Notes under the pieces: generated by a model
Database searches by the model: none
The model's input: only the letters and a program-made list of their open reading frames with translations
What the model was told of the DNA's origin: nothing
NCBI GenBank assembly: GCA_024195265.1
Contig: JAJLRJ010000009.1
Coordinates: 30,147,210 to 30,211,209, forward strand
Direction of reading: 5' to 3'
Origin: Dendrophyllia cribrosa
Lineage: Eukaryota; Cnidaria; Anthozoa; Scleractinia; Dendrophylliidae
DNA: 64,000 nucleotides
Part shown: positions 42,759 through 55,699 of the stretch, piece after piece
How the letters are laid out: every line of letters begins with the position of its first letter
How positions within the stretch are numbered: the first letter of the stretch is position 1
Position numbers and translations under genes: made by a program

Positions 42759-43278
42759 TAAGACCGACACGTGAGAAAAACCGAAGAACAGGGAGCGGCG
42801 AGACAAAGTGGAAGCGAACACTAGCCGGGAAAGAAAAAAGGTCCTAATAGGCTTACAAAAAGGCAAAGAAAGAGCGGACCAAAAATACCTCATGAACCTG
42901 TCCGTAAGCGTGTTCGGGACGTTGCGAAACAGGGATTTGGAGAGCTTCTGCTGGAAGAGGCCGTGGTGGAGGAAATGCTCGCCTTGTAGAACGGTCAAGG
43001 CCGCGGGCCAGGTTCGACTGGGGCAGCCATGGAGAAGGAGAAAAGGCTTCGGCGACGTAGGAAATAGCACTAAAATATCCTACACTGCGAAACAGACCGC
43101 GTAACTTGGCGAAAGAGGCAGAAAGAACAGAATAAATTACTTAAATAGGAAAGCGAGATCCCTGGGGGGCTACCGGGTAATTAGTTCTATTCACAGAAGG
43201 CGTCTGGAGTCGGAGAAAATTCCGCGCGGGCCAGCATCGCGGGAATTTTAGCAGTGAGAATAGACCACTTAACTTAAA

Positions 43279-43515
43279 AGTAACAATAGTTTTTTTCTCG
43301 CGTTTGGTGGTTTTCGAGCAACGAGCTTGTCAACTTATGCAGTTTTTGATAGTGGTCACATGCAAATAAAGGCTTTTTGTCGCTTCGAGTGTTGTGAGCT
43401 CTAAAAATATATATTTTAATGTATTTCCAAAAACCAAAGTCGTTTCATTTACTTATAACCCAAGATAGTTTACTGGGCAAAGTTTGAGGGGAAACGTTTT
43501 TCCGAATCGAAAACT
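43279..43515. repeat. Dispersed repeat, inverted copy of 21473-21712
   Basis: Matches the other copy in reverse complement, including TTTCTCGCGTTTGGTGGTTT and TGTTGTGAGCTCTAAAAAT. Confidence 0.7.
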
Positions 43516-43678
43516 TAAAACTCTTTACCTAGTATAGATGTTTCATAACTCTATAGTTTTTTCTCATCTCTCTTATTTTATATGAAGTCGGTATTGCACC
43601 GTCGTCTATCTGCGTGTTTAATTGCATGCTTTAACAATGGAAAATGTTAATATAGAAAAGTGCCGAAAATTTGAATGT

Positions 43679-43715
43679 TTTCAGACGTTTCGGGCTTGGC
43701 CCTTCTTCAGTGAAA
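43679..43715 (-). ncRNA. Hammerhead ribozyme motif, full consensus core
   Basis: On the minus strand: TTTCA, core CTGAAGA (exact CUGANGA), stem-II hairpin GGGC-CAA-GCCC, GAAAC, GTC, TGAAA. TTTCA and TGAAA pair as a perfect 5-bp stem I. Stem III is the minimal ACGT form seen in Penelope-type hammerheads. All conserved core positions are present, making it the best hammerhead in the window. The expected cleavage is after the GTC at 43684-43686. No Penelope coding sequence is next to it. Confidence 0.75.
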
Positions 43716-43766
43716 TGTCAATTTTAAACGGTTGACGGTTCTGTTCTTGTATAACACACCATTTAA

Positions 43767-46700
43767 GAGCAAATCCGTGCAAAAATCAAACATTACACGG
43801 CAAAGTTAAAAACTAAAATCCACTCTTCTTTTGCATGCAGGTAGCCTTTAGTAAGTATACAATTGCTGTGTAGTTTTTTCCTTGAAAAACTTTTTTGTTT
43901 CTGGGAAAACGAAAACATTAGTTTTCAGTCCGGGGTTCGATTTGGCGACACCAAACAGGCTTAAAATAAGCCATGATTTACTCGACTCGCGTTTCAAAAC
44001 TTTTGCGCTAGAAAAAGCTGTCACAGCTCCAATTTGTTGTACAACTTGTCACAGTCTAAATACCATGATTTCATAAAAATTAGATTAATCTAAGTATTCA
44101 AATGAGGTCAAAAGCTTATGGCTCTCCCGTTCTCCGTAAAACGGTAGGCGAAAAACAACGATAATTTTGAGCATGTGCCTTTGTTTAGAATTTCGTAATA
44201 TTATGAATGACAATACTAGAGATGACGATCTTTCAAAATATGTAAAGTTTAGTTTGGGGAAATGAATTTGGGATTTTTAAGAATTTGTTGAAAATCGTGA
44301 ACGAAAGACGTAAAATCACGCCATCTTGTGTGTGCGTGACAAACTGAACAAAAACAAAAACGTTTTTACCTTGAGAAATCTTGGCAACTCTGACGCCAAA
44401 AAAAAAAACAAAAAACAATGAAAATATACAAACCTTAACTTGGATATGACATTCTTAAATGTCCATAGACGATAGTGTTTCGTTTTTCCGTATGCATGTT
44501 CAACAGTGAGGCCTGTTAGCCACGATCAAAAACGCTTTTAAAAACTTTTCGCTGAATTCTTCGTAGCTCACTTTGCACTTTCGTACTCTTTATACTGTTG
44601 ATACAATTTTTTTACCAGATTTCTGGCGGAAACTGTAAAAGGGCTGGCAATAAAGCGAACTAGTTCAAGCATGTGTTTCCAGTTTTCCATCCTTGCATAA
44701 CCGTGAACCGTTTTGAGACTATATGCAAATTACGTCTCAAATTTGCATATCAGGCTGAGCATAAGCGTTCGTGACAGTCACGGTTGGTACATGGGTGGAT
44801 AAGGTATTCATTGGGTCTTTTTGCCGTATGTTTCATGTATTTTTTTTAGAAACGCTTAATGCTCGCGCTATGTACAGTGCGGTATGCTTCAAGGCTCTGA
44901 ACACTGTGCGACTGCAGTACCTGAACTTGAGAAAGCAGAACTTTCCCAAACGTTTTCTGTCCCATCTCTCCCAGTGGGGTGCATGGGCCCTGAATACGAC
45001 ACTAGAGGGTGTATTGGACTATCACATATTGTACAAGCGACGTGGCACTCGCTTAAAGTGGAATGAAATTATGTATGTATGATAGATGGGAGGTACTGTT
45101 GTAATTGGAAGGTTTCAAATGAAACTGTTGTTGTTTGTTGTTGTTGTAAAAACCCCTAAGAATTCAGAACGCGAAAGATTCTTTCTAGGACCAGTAGTCC
45201 ATAAGTGTGTTTTAGAGTTAAATGCCTTATAGCTCTCCTACGTACACCAAAAAAATATCACATCAGTTTATTATTTCATTATATTGGCATTAATTAATTA
45301 ATTGATTAGTTAATCAATTATATTTTTTTAATGCTGTGCATGAAACGTGCCTTGCATTGATTCTTTTCCGCTAGTTTTCAATGTGTTTTTAACTTCATTT
45401 CATTGTGTTTATTTTTTTTTCGTCTGCAATTTTTCACAGGAATTGATTTCTTATTGACCCGACCTCCCCTTTAAAAAACAGAAAAAGGTAATACCAGAGC
45501 AAGGAATGAGCGGAAAGCGCGAGTCATGTATGTATCGGCTAAAGAGAAGATTAACCGAAATATTTCTTATTAAAAGCGGGACAATGAAGGAGGAATGTTC
45601 CTCTAACAACTAAAGCATTGTCGATTGTCACGCTCTAGAAATGAAACTAGGGCTGGCCTGTCTTTGTTGTTGTTTTACTATAGCAGTCCAATCAGATACC
45701 AGAAGCGAAAGTAGAAGACTTAATAAAACTCTAAAAATAAAAACAATGGCAAGTAAATAGATCAAAATTTCTTAATCTTTGTACCTGCGTTCTCGTTTGA
45801 AAGATTATTTGTGTAGCTTAACATGTGAAATCCAGGCCGACAAGATCCACCCCAACCCAACCCCACCCATGTAATAAATATTGGTTTTCTGTCAATACTG
45901 TATTTTAAAACCCACGAGATCTCTTTCCTGCTTTGAACTGTATTAATTGAAGACTTCCGAACAACACTCGCCAAACTTCAAAAAAAAAATATGGAATTTT
46001 GGCCGCTAAGAATACCACCCTGTGTACCAACCGTGACTGTCAGGAACGCTTGCTCAGCCTGATATGCAAGTTTCAGACGTAATTTGCATATGGTCTCAAA
46101 ATGGTTCACGGTTATGCAAGGATGGAAAACTGGGAACACATGCTTGAACTAGTTCGCTTTATTGTGAGCCCTTTTACAGTTTCCACCAGAAAAAATGTAT
46201 CAACAGTATAAAGAGTACGAAAGTGCAAAGTGAGCTACGAAGAATTCAGCGAAAAGTAAAGCGTTTTTGATCGTGGCTACGGGCTTCACTGATCTTCACT
46301 GTTAATGATAAACTTCACGAATGAAATTAAACAGACGGCAAAACGAAACATTTTGGACATTCAAGAATGTCATACCCAAGTTAAGGTTTGTATATTTCCA
46401 TTGTTTTTTGGCGTCAGAGTTTAATTGCCAAGATTTCTCAAGGAAAAACGTTCTAAGTGTTTTTGTTGTTGGTCACGCATACACAAGATGGCGTGATTTT
46501 ATGTCTTTCGTGCACGATTTTCAACAAATTCTTAAAAATCCCAAATTCGTTTCCCCAAACCAAACTTTACATATTTTGAAAGATCGTCAATTCTAGTATT
46601 GTCATTCTTAATATTACGAAATTCTAAACAAAGGCACACGCTCAAAATCATTGTTGTTTTTCGCCTACCGTTTTACGGAGCACGGGAGAGCCATAAGCTT

Positions 46701-47066
46701 TTGGCTTCCCTTGAATACTAAAAATAAACCAATTTTTATGAAATCATGGTGTTTAGTCTATGACAAGTTATACAACAAATTGGAACTATGACAGCTTTTT
46801 CTAGCGCAGTAGTTTTGATACGCGAGTCGAGTGAATCATGACTTATTTCAACCCTGTTTGCATGTGTTTGGGATTGCCAAATTGTGCCCTCAGATGATAC
46901 CGACTTTCTTCGTTTTTTCGGAAACAAATATATATTTCTAGGAAAAAACTACATGGCATTAATGTACTTACTATGGACTATCGATATGCAAAAGAGGAGC
47001 GAATTTGATTTTTTTCAGCTTTGCCGACGATTTGCAATTTTGTTTGATTCTTGCACGGATCTGCTC
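43767..47066. mobile_element. Large TTAA-flanked foldback element
   Basis: The left arm 43767-44811 and right arm 46008-47066 are inverted copies of about 1.05 kb, starting GAGCAAATCCGTGC and ending GCACGGATCTGCTC. TTAA flanks both ends (43763-43766 and 47067-47070). The arms share words such as CAAATTTGCATATCAGGCTG and GTTTTTGATCGTGGCT-like sequence in opposite order. The 1.2 kb loop contains an exon-like frame. No transposase is visible, so it is non-autonomous and probably mobilised by a piggyBac-type enzyme. Confidence 0.75.
44850..45082 (+). CDS. Exon-like ORF in the foldback loop, possible captured terminal exon
   Basis: About 77 codons from a strong acceptor (ATTTTTTTTAG at 44839-44849) to TGA at 45080. 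The peptide (ARAMYSAVCFKALNTVRLQY, later FPKRFLSHLSQWGAWALN and KRRGTRLKWNEIMYV) has the mixed composition of a real protein end with a basic, aromatic C-terminus. The frame is open upstream to 44771, but that part lies in the repeat arm. I do not recognise the family. It looks like the last coding exon of a host gene trapped between inverted arms. A chance frame or a piece of the element's own gene is possible. Confidence 0.45.
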
Positions 47067-47070
47067 TTAA

Positions 47071-48699
47071 AACAGTGCGCGCGCCTTAAATAAACCGGAA
47101 GTCATTACTTACTCAATTTCCATTACTTATTGTGTCACAAGTGCCACGCAATTTTTTGTACTTTTTTGTTCAACTATTTTGCTTTAACAATGTCCTGTTT
47201 ACAAAAATCGAAACGGTTACCTCAGCAAGGTAGCATGCTTCATGCAACGATTATTTTTTCCGTAAATGTTTTATTTTTTTTATGTTGTTCAGTAGGATCT
47301 CATCGCAGTAAACGTTCACGATTAACACACAAAAAAACAAGTTTGATTGTTGTATCGAACAGGTCTTATGGGTCATCATTTATGATCATTAAGGCCTGAC
47401 TGTACTTGCAAACACGTCTGTTCTGACAACTTGCTGGTTTTTCTCAGTTTCTTTTCAAACTTGCTTATTAAATTTTTAACACGTTATGAAAGCCGAATAT
47501 GGAATTAAATTGAGTCTTGAATAGCACTATATTTTTTCTCGCCAGAAACAGCGTACAATTGACAGCAATAATATTATAGTGACTCGGGTGGCACTTTAGA
47601 TTAACTTAGTGTTTTGAAAAAGAAATTACTTTTAAATAATAACAAATAATAAATCAGTGTCACATTGTGACAACTCTTCCGAAATGTCTCGAATGATGGG
47701 GAAGCAGTGAAAAAATAGAGCTAATTGAGTCGTGCCTTGGCTCTGAGCCAAGGCGACAACTATATAGGTCTATATAAAGTGGGCAGAATTGGGATTTTCA
47801 AGTGGTTTATAGCCTGAAGCGAAGTGTTAGTGACGTCATATCAGTTGATATAGCAACTTCAAGCTCATGGATGATTGGATTTATTTACAACATAAGAAAA
47901 AGGAAAATGACGAAACGAAACATATCAAGTAAAAGGAACTTACATTATTGCCGGGTTTGGCGAGGGTTCCATTCGATAACGATTTCGTTTTCTTTCTTTT
48001 TAAGCAACAAATAAATGGCAGTATTAAGTTGACCTTTCATGCACGAGTGATTGCGAAAGACTGATTAAAGGTTACAAATGACTTACAGTGTAGTAACGTT
48101 CGTGACAGATCACCCAGTGAGACCGGAAAAGCGACTGTAGATGTAAAACAAATCATAAGATATTGAATTAATTCTCGTACCTTAGGGGCACAAGACCCTT
48201 AAAGCTTTTTAATGCACGACTTCACTACTCGAAGAGTTGTTGTTCTTGTTAACATTCTTTTCATTTTTATTTCGAGTGCCCAGCGGGTTTTATTTACACT
48301 AAGCCATTAAAGCAAGACTTGATTAAGGCTGGTTACCGCAAGTGAATTCATTACCTGAAGGTGAACTTCCCACGCACCGTATTGTGCAAGAGAATGCATA
48401 ACGGTGAAGTGCCTGTGTACTTATAGTTAACGCTTAAAATGTTCGAAAAATATACCGAAAATCCGTTTTGCAAACTAGTGACAAAGTCTAACAGCACCGC
48501 AGAAAAGTGCTGCTCATTCTTAGCTTTAATTTGTATGGTCACTTAATGATAATAATGACATTTATTTATACACGATGGGTAGTGGAAGCTTACAGATTGT
48601 GGGGATTTCATCCACAGACTCCACAGACTCCAAAGTTAGAACCACCTTAACATCACAGTATAACGTACTGCTTATAAGCTTTCACTTGATGGTACTTAA
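47071..48699. other. No gene recognised; one short shared repeat
   Basis: 47372-47440 (TTAAGGCCTGACTGTACTTG then CACGTCTGTTCTGAC) resembles 20880-20945, a dispersed repeat fragment. The remaining open frames are short and unlike known families. Confidence 0.45.
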
Positions 48700-49080
48700 A
48701 GGGACACTGTCCCGGCTGAAATATCATGATTATGGCCAGGTGCTTGGTTTCAGCTTACTTTATTATCTTGAAATTGGAAGAAACCATCGCTAAAAGCGAT
48801 AGAATCAAAGAAACATGAACTAAACAAACAAAATAAAGGCTAGAAAAGTCAAAATTCCACAAAAATGGCAAGTTTGATTTATTGAGAAGCGGGCAATAAA
48901 TCAAATTTCATGAACTGTAATCCTCTTTAATCCTTGCAATCCTGCACTTTATATCCAAACTACTGCTTTTGTTTTACTGGTCTATGTCTTCTATAGAATC
49001 TGTTTATCTAACTAAGCTGTATATTTGGTGGCATTTGGCGATATGACGTGAAAATATTATTTCGGCGGGACAGTGTCCCT
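48700..49080. mobile_element. MITE with AGGGACACTGTCCC ends
   Basis: The left end AGGGACACTGTCCCGGCTGA and right end TCGGCGGGACAGTGTCCCT are inverted repeats of about 20 bases. The tip GGGACACTGTCCC is itself palindromic. Internal sequence is AT-rich and non-coding. The ends resemble a widespread invertebrate MITE family, from memory. Confidence 0.7.
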
Positions 49081-50224
49081 ATGACACCTTAGAATTTAGT
49101 CCACGGACTCCTGAAGAGTTTCAACCATTTTACGTGGCTCAAAGCTTGACCTTGCAGCGAATGAATTAAAAGCTGAATTAAAATTATTGATTATACCATG
49201 TGAATTGAAAGTAAAAGAGAAAACTCCATGTGCAAGCAGTTTGGAGGACTTTCAAAAGTTCCTTTATATTCTATCCTAAGAGAGATCCACTAACTGTCTT
49301 GATATTATTTCACCGAGTTGTTTATGCATGTATTATAGCATATCATTCTTCATGTTACGTTTCACGTAAAATAGATATATACTTTACAACAAAAGACTTG
49401 GCGTTGATTATTCGGTTCCCACAGACATAAATTAACACGACAGAGAATCTAGGAACTCTTGAAATGCAGGTTGAGTTTAACACGGGAATCTTGCCAAATC
49501 GAGAGCTATTTTCCAGAGAGTTTCGCGACAAATAAAGACTTTCATTAAAATCGTTTAATACATACCGAAAAGGAAATGTAGTGATGATTCAGTAGCTTGT
49601 CTACTGATACCGTATAAATTTGAAGCAGAGAATTCAACTGGAACCACGGTCAGTCACGGTCTGAGTCGTTGTAGTTTTAACATTTGTCGCTGTTTTAATA
49701 TTTGTTGGGTATTTTAATACCCTCGGTAAGTGTTTGCTGGTGCGGTGTGGCCGAGCTTTAAAATATCAGAAACAATTAAATAAATATACTTCAAATCGTA
49801 AAACTACAAAGGGTTATAATCTCAACCGGGAGGCAGATCTGATAGCTACTCGCAAGCGTGGCCAAGGGGTTGAGCTCGAGTCAAACATGAACGAATTCCA
49901 GCTAGAAAGTAGTCAAACGCCCCTAACCACTCTTAATTGTTTTAACGATGATTCTTTTCTTTGATTCGGCACGCTGAAAATTTGAAGCAAGAATAGACTT
50001 ACCGTTTGGGTAGATGTCACTTCCACAAGCTCATTCGAACATAATGATCAGCTTTACACGGGTCGTCTCTCTTAAATAAAAGCCCAATATGTGTCATTAT
50101 CAATATTGCAGTTTCCGCCGAGCCGGGTTTTATTTTGAATAAGAATAATTTGAAAAAAAAGTGTACCAGTTGAACTCAACATACATCACGTTCATACAAA
50201 TGAACACGATGGCTCCTATTTTTA
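49081..50224. other. No gene recognised
   Basis: The longest frame (49734-49964, 76 codons, hydrophilic) has no family resemblance, and its ATG is not in a special context. No repeats stand out. Confidence 0.35.
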
Positions 50225-51110
50225 GGTTTGGTTTCATGACAAAATTAATAAAAGCTAGCATACGAAACTTAAGTGAATTTATGCTTTGAAGATTATTTGC
50301 ACTTTGTATTTTCGAGTTACTGCGGTTGAGTGATTCGATATGCATCAACCAGCAAGAAAAAAATTACGAGTGGCTATCTTGAATGGGAACGGCAAGGTTC
50401 AGGAATTTGATTAACGAACGTGTAAACTTTATCTATCAAAAACTCTCAATTCCATGCAACATAGGATTAAACAGTCTCCTGAAACACAAATATAAACACG
50501 AAGACTACCTTTTTCGATTAGATGCGTTGTAAAATCAATGAACGCAAAAAACATTTAAAGTACTTCGGGTGGCTGTTCTCATTTGAATGCAATTTCAAGT
50601 TTGTAGTTAATGTCCGAATGAGTTTGATTGATGCTGCAGTGTGATGCCGCGACCACCTTTGACTCCGTAAAAATCAAAGGGTTTGGTTTCATGACAAAAT
50701 TAAAGCTGTAGCTTACTAAACTTAAGTGAATTTATGCTATGAAGATTATTTGCACTTTGTATTTTGCCATTTCGAGTTACTGCGGTCGAGTGATTCGATA
50801 TGCATCAACCAGCAAGAAACAAATTACGAGTGGCTATCTTGAATGGGAACGGCAAGGTTCAGGAATTTGATTAACGAATGTGTAAACTTTATCTATCAAA
50901 AAATCTCAATTCCATGCAACATAGGATTAAACAGTTTCCTGAAACACAAATATAAACACGAAGACTACCTTTTTCGATTAGATGCGTTGTAAAATCAATG
51001 AACGCAAAAAACATTTAAAGTGCTTCGGGTGGCTGTTCTCATTTGAATGCAATTTCAAGTTTGTAGTATGTCTGGATGAGTTTGATTGATGCCGCAGTGT
51101 GATGCCCTGG
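50225..51110. repeat. Tandem duplication, period about 454 bp
   Basis: From GGTTTGGTTTCATGACAAAA to GATGCYGCAGTGTGATGCC the sequence occurs twice, at 50225-50650 and 50679-51105, with scattered substitutions and a few indels (for example an extra GCCATT in the second copy). Neither copy encodes a convincing protein. Confidence 0.85.
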
Positions 51111-51414
51111 GGCGGATCCAGGTTTTTAGCAGAAGGGGCTCGATGAAGGCGTCCCCCCTGTAGGGGGGTCCCGGGCATCCTCTCTCGGAAATTTGTGAAA
51201 TTTCAAGACCTCGGAAATGCGATTTTCGCCATTCTGAGGCCAAGTCAGCGCGTTTTAATACAGTCAACTCTCTCGTAAGGGGACACCCTCGGGAATTGGA
51301 AAAAGTGTCCGTTAGTAGAGTTGTCCGCTTACGAGAATTATTCCCATAAGCGGACACCAAAGAAAAATAGGGCGGATGTCCGCTTACGGGAGAGTTATGC
51401 GACTGCTGCCTAAT

Positions 51415-51684
51415 TTAGAAGATTGCAAAAAGCTGAACCACAGCATTGTAGTCAACGGGCTTTTCGTAGTGAATGTTCATCAGAGCCAAGCGTGACAGTC
51501 TTTCCGTTGTCATGGTGGTGCGTAAATATCCTTTGACAAGCTTCAAAGTACTGTTTGCTCGTTCGTTGTCGGCTGAAGTGACTGGCATAGTGCAAGCAAT
51601 TTGCAGCAAACAGTTAATGTTGGGGAAAATGTCGGGATCACAGGCCTGGTGGAAAAAGAGATAAAGGTCATTGTCACAGTTCAA
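51415..51684 (-). pseudogene. hAT transposase C-terminal dimerisation domain
   Basis: FPNINCLLQIACTMPVTSAD, then NERANSTLKLVKGYLRTTM, then ERLSRLALMNIHY is the classic C-terminal hAT dimerisation segment ('P-V-T-S-A-x-x-E-R'). Asparagine is kept before the E-R pair. It starts without upstream catalytic exons on this strand, so only the last exon or a relic remains. The GGCGGATCCAGG word at 51111-51122 nearby is a common end of hAT-related repeats. Confidence 0.75.
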
Positions 51685-53234
51685 TAAACATGATGTAATT
51701 TTTGATCGTTTAAAGAAGATAGACTTCAGAAGGAAAGTGTTTTACATCTAATGCAGGTTGAAGTGAGTCTGGCTTGGCCAAGTAACTGGACAGCAGTCTT
51801 CTGAGTAGGACCATATCTAGAAAATTAGGCAGTCGCACTAGTCACCACACACACGTCTGGTTTGCACCGTCCAATGTTCATATAATGGAAGTAAGGATGC
51901 TGTTTTATATTATTAAGAGCGCCTGTCCGTAAAAATCAGACAAATTTGAAATTTTTTGGCAAGTAATAAACATTCGATTTCTTTCATATTTTAAAGTTAA
52001 ATAGATTGAGGTATAACAAAAATCATTTGATACTTTTTTCGGCCAAATATCTTTTTATTTAATAGAAAAATTTAAAAAACGAAAGTCCGTTAAAATCGCC
52101 ATTTGAGGTGAAAAATTATTGCACAACTTTGACAGTCTCGCTTGCAAAAACAAGTAACGCTACAGCATTTAAAACATGAAAATTATATTTTGCAATCTTT
52201 AGTTATCTAGTAGAGTGATTTAGGGAATAATTTTGTTGTTCTTTGCTTGCAAAATAATTTTATTTCGAAGACATATATTTTACTTCTTTAAAAGTACCTC
52301 GTAAACAAAACAACTTTTCACCATGTGCTAAACCTTCAAACGGATTAAGTTTCTGTTGGTTAATTTTTATAAAGATGATCCCAAGATTGCCGTAAAAAAT
52401 TCCTTGGGCAAATGATTCAGAGCGACGCGAGAGCATTTCAAAGTTCGTTAAAATTAGAGTTATTTGACCTTACGAGGTCAACAATCAATTTGCGGGTCAC
52501 AAACATTTCACTTTCCACCACATGTCTTAACACAAATAATGTTGAAGTAGCCACACTGAAAAAATGTTTTGAAATTTTCTTACCTTATTTGTTGCAGAAG
52601 ACTTATCCAGAGATCATTTTCTTGCATTTTTTTCACCGTTCATCGTATGTCCTTTAGTCTTGTTTACAACGTCCGATAAACGTCGGACGACAACAACGTA
52701 ATATTAAATGGTCGGGTTAGCCAATCTTTGTTAAACTTTCGACACTTTTCAGTATCACGGCATCTATTCAAAGGGCTAAGTACCTTTTGGAGCGTTCCTT
52801 GGTTTGTAGTGCGCTAAAATTAGATTTGAAATGTTACTTTGAAGTACAAACAAAAAATGTCGGACGTTTGCTTTCAGTCTTTTTTCAGTTATGTCACGCA
52901 ATGCAGTTTTGTTTGCATTTAAGGGGTAGGGGTGCGGATAAGGCAATTAAATTGAAACACTTTTGCAAGTAAACAAAATAACTGTTTAGAAATATATTTC
53001 AGCACCATTTAATTTTCTTCGTTAGTCAATATGTTCTAAAATATATTAATTGGTAGCAATAGCCTTTTGCGAGCAACGATTTTTAACTCCTCTCCCCAGT
53101 CTTGCTTTCCATATTTGATGCTTTTTTCTCGTTTCCTAAATTGACCTTCTTACCATACGACTCGAGGTGCTCTACTTGATGGAGCTGCCCCTGAAAGATG
53201 GGTATGTGATCTCTTTTTCATTCTAAATTTCAAG

Positions 53235-53375
53235 TTGCGGATCCAGCTTGCTCATAAGGAGAGGGGGTGGGAGGGGGAGTGAAAATGGTTCTGAAAAAAA
53301 GGTTCGGTCCCTCGAGTCATTTTCTTCGCCAAAAAGGGGATGGAAAGGGGCCGCTTCCCTAGATCCGCCACTGAA
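53235..53375. mobile_element. Small MITE with GCGGATCCAG ends
   Basis: GCGGATCCAGCTTG at the left and CTAGATCCGCCACTG at the right are inverted. The inside has G-rich, AGGGGGTGGGAGGGGG-like sequence. The end word recurs at 51111 in GGGGCGGATCCAGG. Confidence 0.55.
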
Positions 53376-54044
53376 CCAAATTGGACAACTTTAGTTTACA
53401 GCTACTTCCTTTACATTTCTAGTAAACAACGCTGCTCGACATAAAATAAGTTCGATCTCATCTCAGTCAGGTCCGGTAAATTTCAAGACAGACTTGTAAT
53501 TAGAAATGTCCATTGTGCGCGAAAGTAAAGGGACAATTTCCGTTCCACGCTTTCGATCGCGAATGTCATAACCAAAAACTCCACCAATAAAGGACTTAAA
53601 CAAACAAGTGCCTTCCATTTTTGTGTAATACTTGGAACTGAACTCGAATCTTTGATGTACAAAAACATGCACTTTAGCGCCGCCTTCAAGTAAAAAAAGC
53701 CACTAGGTAATTAACAAAACCAGGTAGTGTTTACTTTTCAGTGTCAACTGCATTATTTAAACAGCATTTATTTTTCTTCTCGACAATTGGCGATTACTGT
53801 ATTAAACTTAGTAAGTTCTTCAATTTTTAGATATTCTCTCGTTATCAACTTTAAAATCTGAGCGGGTTTCTACTGATTATTTTGCTACTGCCAAAAAATA
53901 CTTAGGTTTACTTAGTTTGTAACACCGACAATGGATTAGCTAAACATTAGTCCCATCGAGTCAAATTTTAAATTAAAGAAAATGCAACAAATAGTTCTGT
54001 CTGAATTAAGGCATGACATGAATTTGAAGTAAGGCTGGGAGAAG

Positions 54045-54081
54045 CCCCCCCCTCCCCCCCCCCCCCCCCCCCCCCCCCCCC
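54045..54081. repeat. Poly(C) run
   Basis: About 37 bases, nearly all C with one T. Length in the assembly is unreliable. The frames that read it as poly-glycine on the minus strand are by-products. Confidence 0.9.
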
Positions 54082-55699
54082 TACATCTATGGTACATATC
54101 ATCGACGGAAAATTCACGAGCGAGGTAAATGGTCCCACGAACCACAGGTAACCCAAACTCACAGTAAGATCATTGACAAGTAGAAAACATCCAAATAAGT
54201 GTTTTTTTTTTTAGGCTCTCTCTCGGTCAATTAAGAGACAAAGAAAACATCAGGTGCGGTGTGTAACGTTTGACAAATGTTTACATCACTAGTTGCACTG
54301 TACAAATTGATATATTTTGGGGGCCGTGCATGTGGCGAATATTAGACTGATTTTCCCTTTTTCGCATAATGTTTCATGAAGACAGTATCCTCTGATAAAA
54401 AGAAAAGAAAAAGAAAAAACAATACGAAAAAAGGACAGAAATAGCTAAGTACCACATTGATCTTTATCAGGTAAAAAGCTAGTGATGTCATTTGCATTTC
54501 ACACATTTCGTTTTCACTTTATACTGTGCAACGGCGAATGAATAATCTTTCCGGAGTAGAACAATAGAGAATGAAGGCGCTTAAATGTGCTAGTAACTGA
54601 AAAGACTTTGTATTTTTTTTTCTCCGTTGCAAGAGTTTCAGACATATAAGATTCGGTGTTTTCAAACTCTTTAGCCCTACCCCTACCTCGCTAAAATGCC
54701 GAAGAACAGCTGCATTGCGTGACGACACAACTAACTGCCGTCACGATCACGGCTTAAACGGCTCGACATGTTTGTTCATTCAGTACTTCTCAAGCAGTGA
54801 TTAGATTTATCTATCCGTTAACTTCAAACCGAAGAACATTCGGCAAATGCTATAGCCTTTAAATAAGATACCATAATGCTGAAATGTGTCGAAAGTTTAA
54901 CAGAGGTTTGCGTGCGCTTTGCATGGAATAGAAGTCCACGGCCGGCGTGCATCGGACTTTATAAATTAAAAATACGATGAACAAAGAAGGGATTTATATA
55001 CAAAAATGGTCTCTGAATCTGTCTTCTACCGCAAACGAGGCAAGGAAATTTCAATGTTTTTCAATGTGGCTATTTTAATTTTATAATGGGTTAACAAAGA
55101 CGTAAAAGTTAGAATATTTGTGTGACCCGCAAATTGATTGTTGACCTCGTAGGGTAAAATAACTCTAATTTTAACGAACTTTGAAATGCTCTCGCGTCGC
55201 TCTGAATCATTTGCCCAAGGAAATTTTTACGGCAATCTTGAGATCATCTTTATAAAAATTAACCAACAGAAACTTAATCCGTTTGAAGGTTTAGCACATA
55301 GTGAAAAATTGTTTTGTTTACGAGGTACTTTTAAAGAAGTAAAATGTATGTCTTCGAAATAAAATTATTTTGCACGCAAAGAACAACATAATAATTCCAT
55401 AAATCACTCTTCTAGATATCTAAAGATTGCAAAATAAGATTTTCATGTTTTAAATGCCGTAGCGCTACTTGTTTTTGTAAGCCAGACTGTCAAAGTTGTG
55501 CAATAATTTTCCGCCTTAAATGGCGATTTTAACGGAATTTCGTTTTCTTCATTTTTCTTTAAAATAAAAAGATATTTGGCCGAAAAAGGTATGCAGTGAT
55601 TTTTGTTATACCTTAATCTATCTAACGTTAAAATATCAAAAGAATCCAATTTTATCACTTGCCGCGCTATGTTTGATTTTTACAGACATACGCTCTTAA

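Larger units (their letters stand above)
51917..55695. mobile_element. TTAA-flanked foldback element, 3.8 kb
   Basis: Starts GAGCGCCTGTCCGTAAAAAT and ends with the complement (TTTTTACAGACATACGCTC). TTAA lies on both sides (51913-51916 and 55696-55699). The arms (about 51917-52770 and 54880-55695) are inverted copies, for example TTCGTTAAAATTAGAGTTAT against its complement at 55170. The loop carries a small MITE (53235-53375) and a poly(C) run. Same end design as 43767-47066. Confidence 0.75.

Noticed and set aside
53936..54162. Glycine-rich protein on the minus strand
   Set aside because: The glycine run is the translation of a poly(C) tract, in more than one frame.
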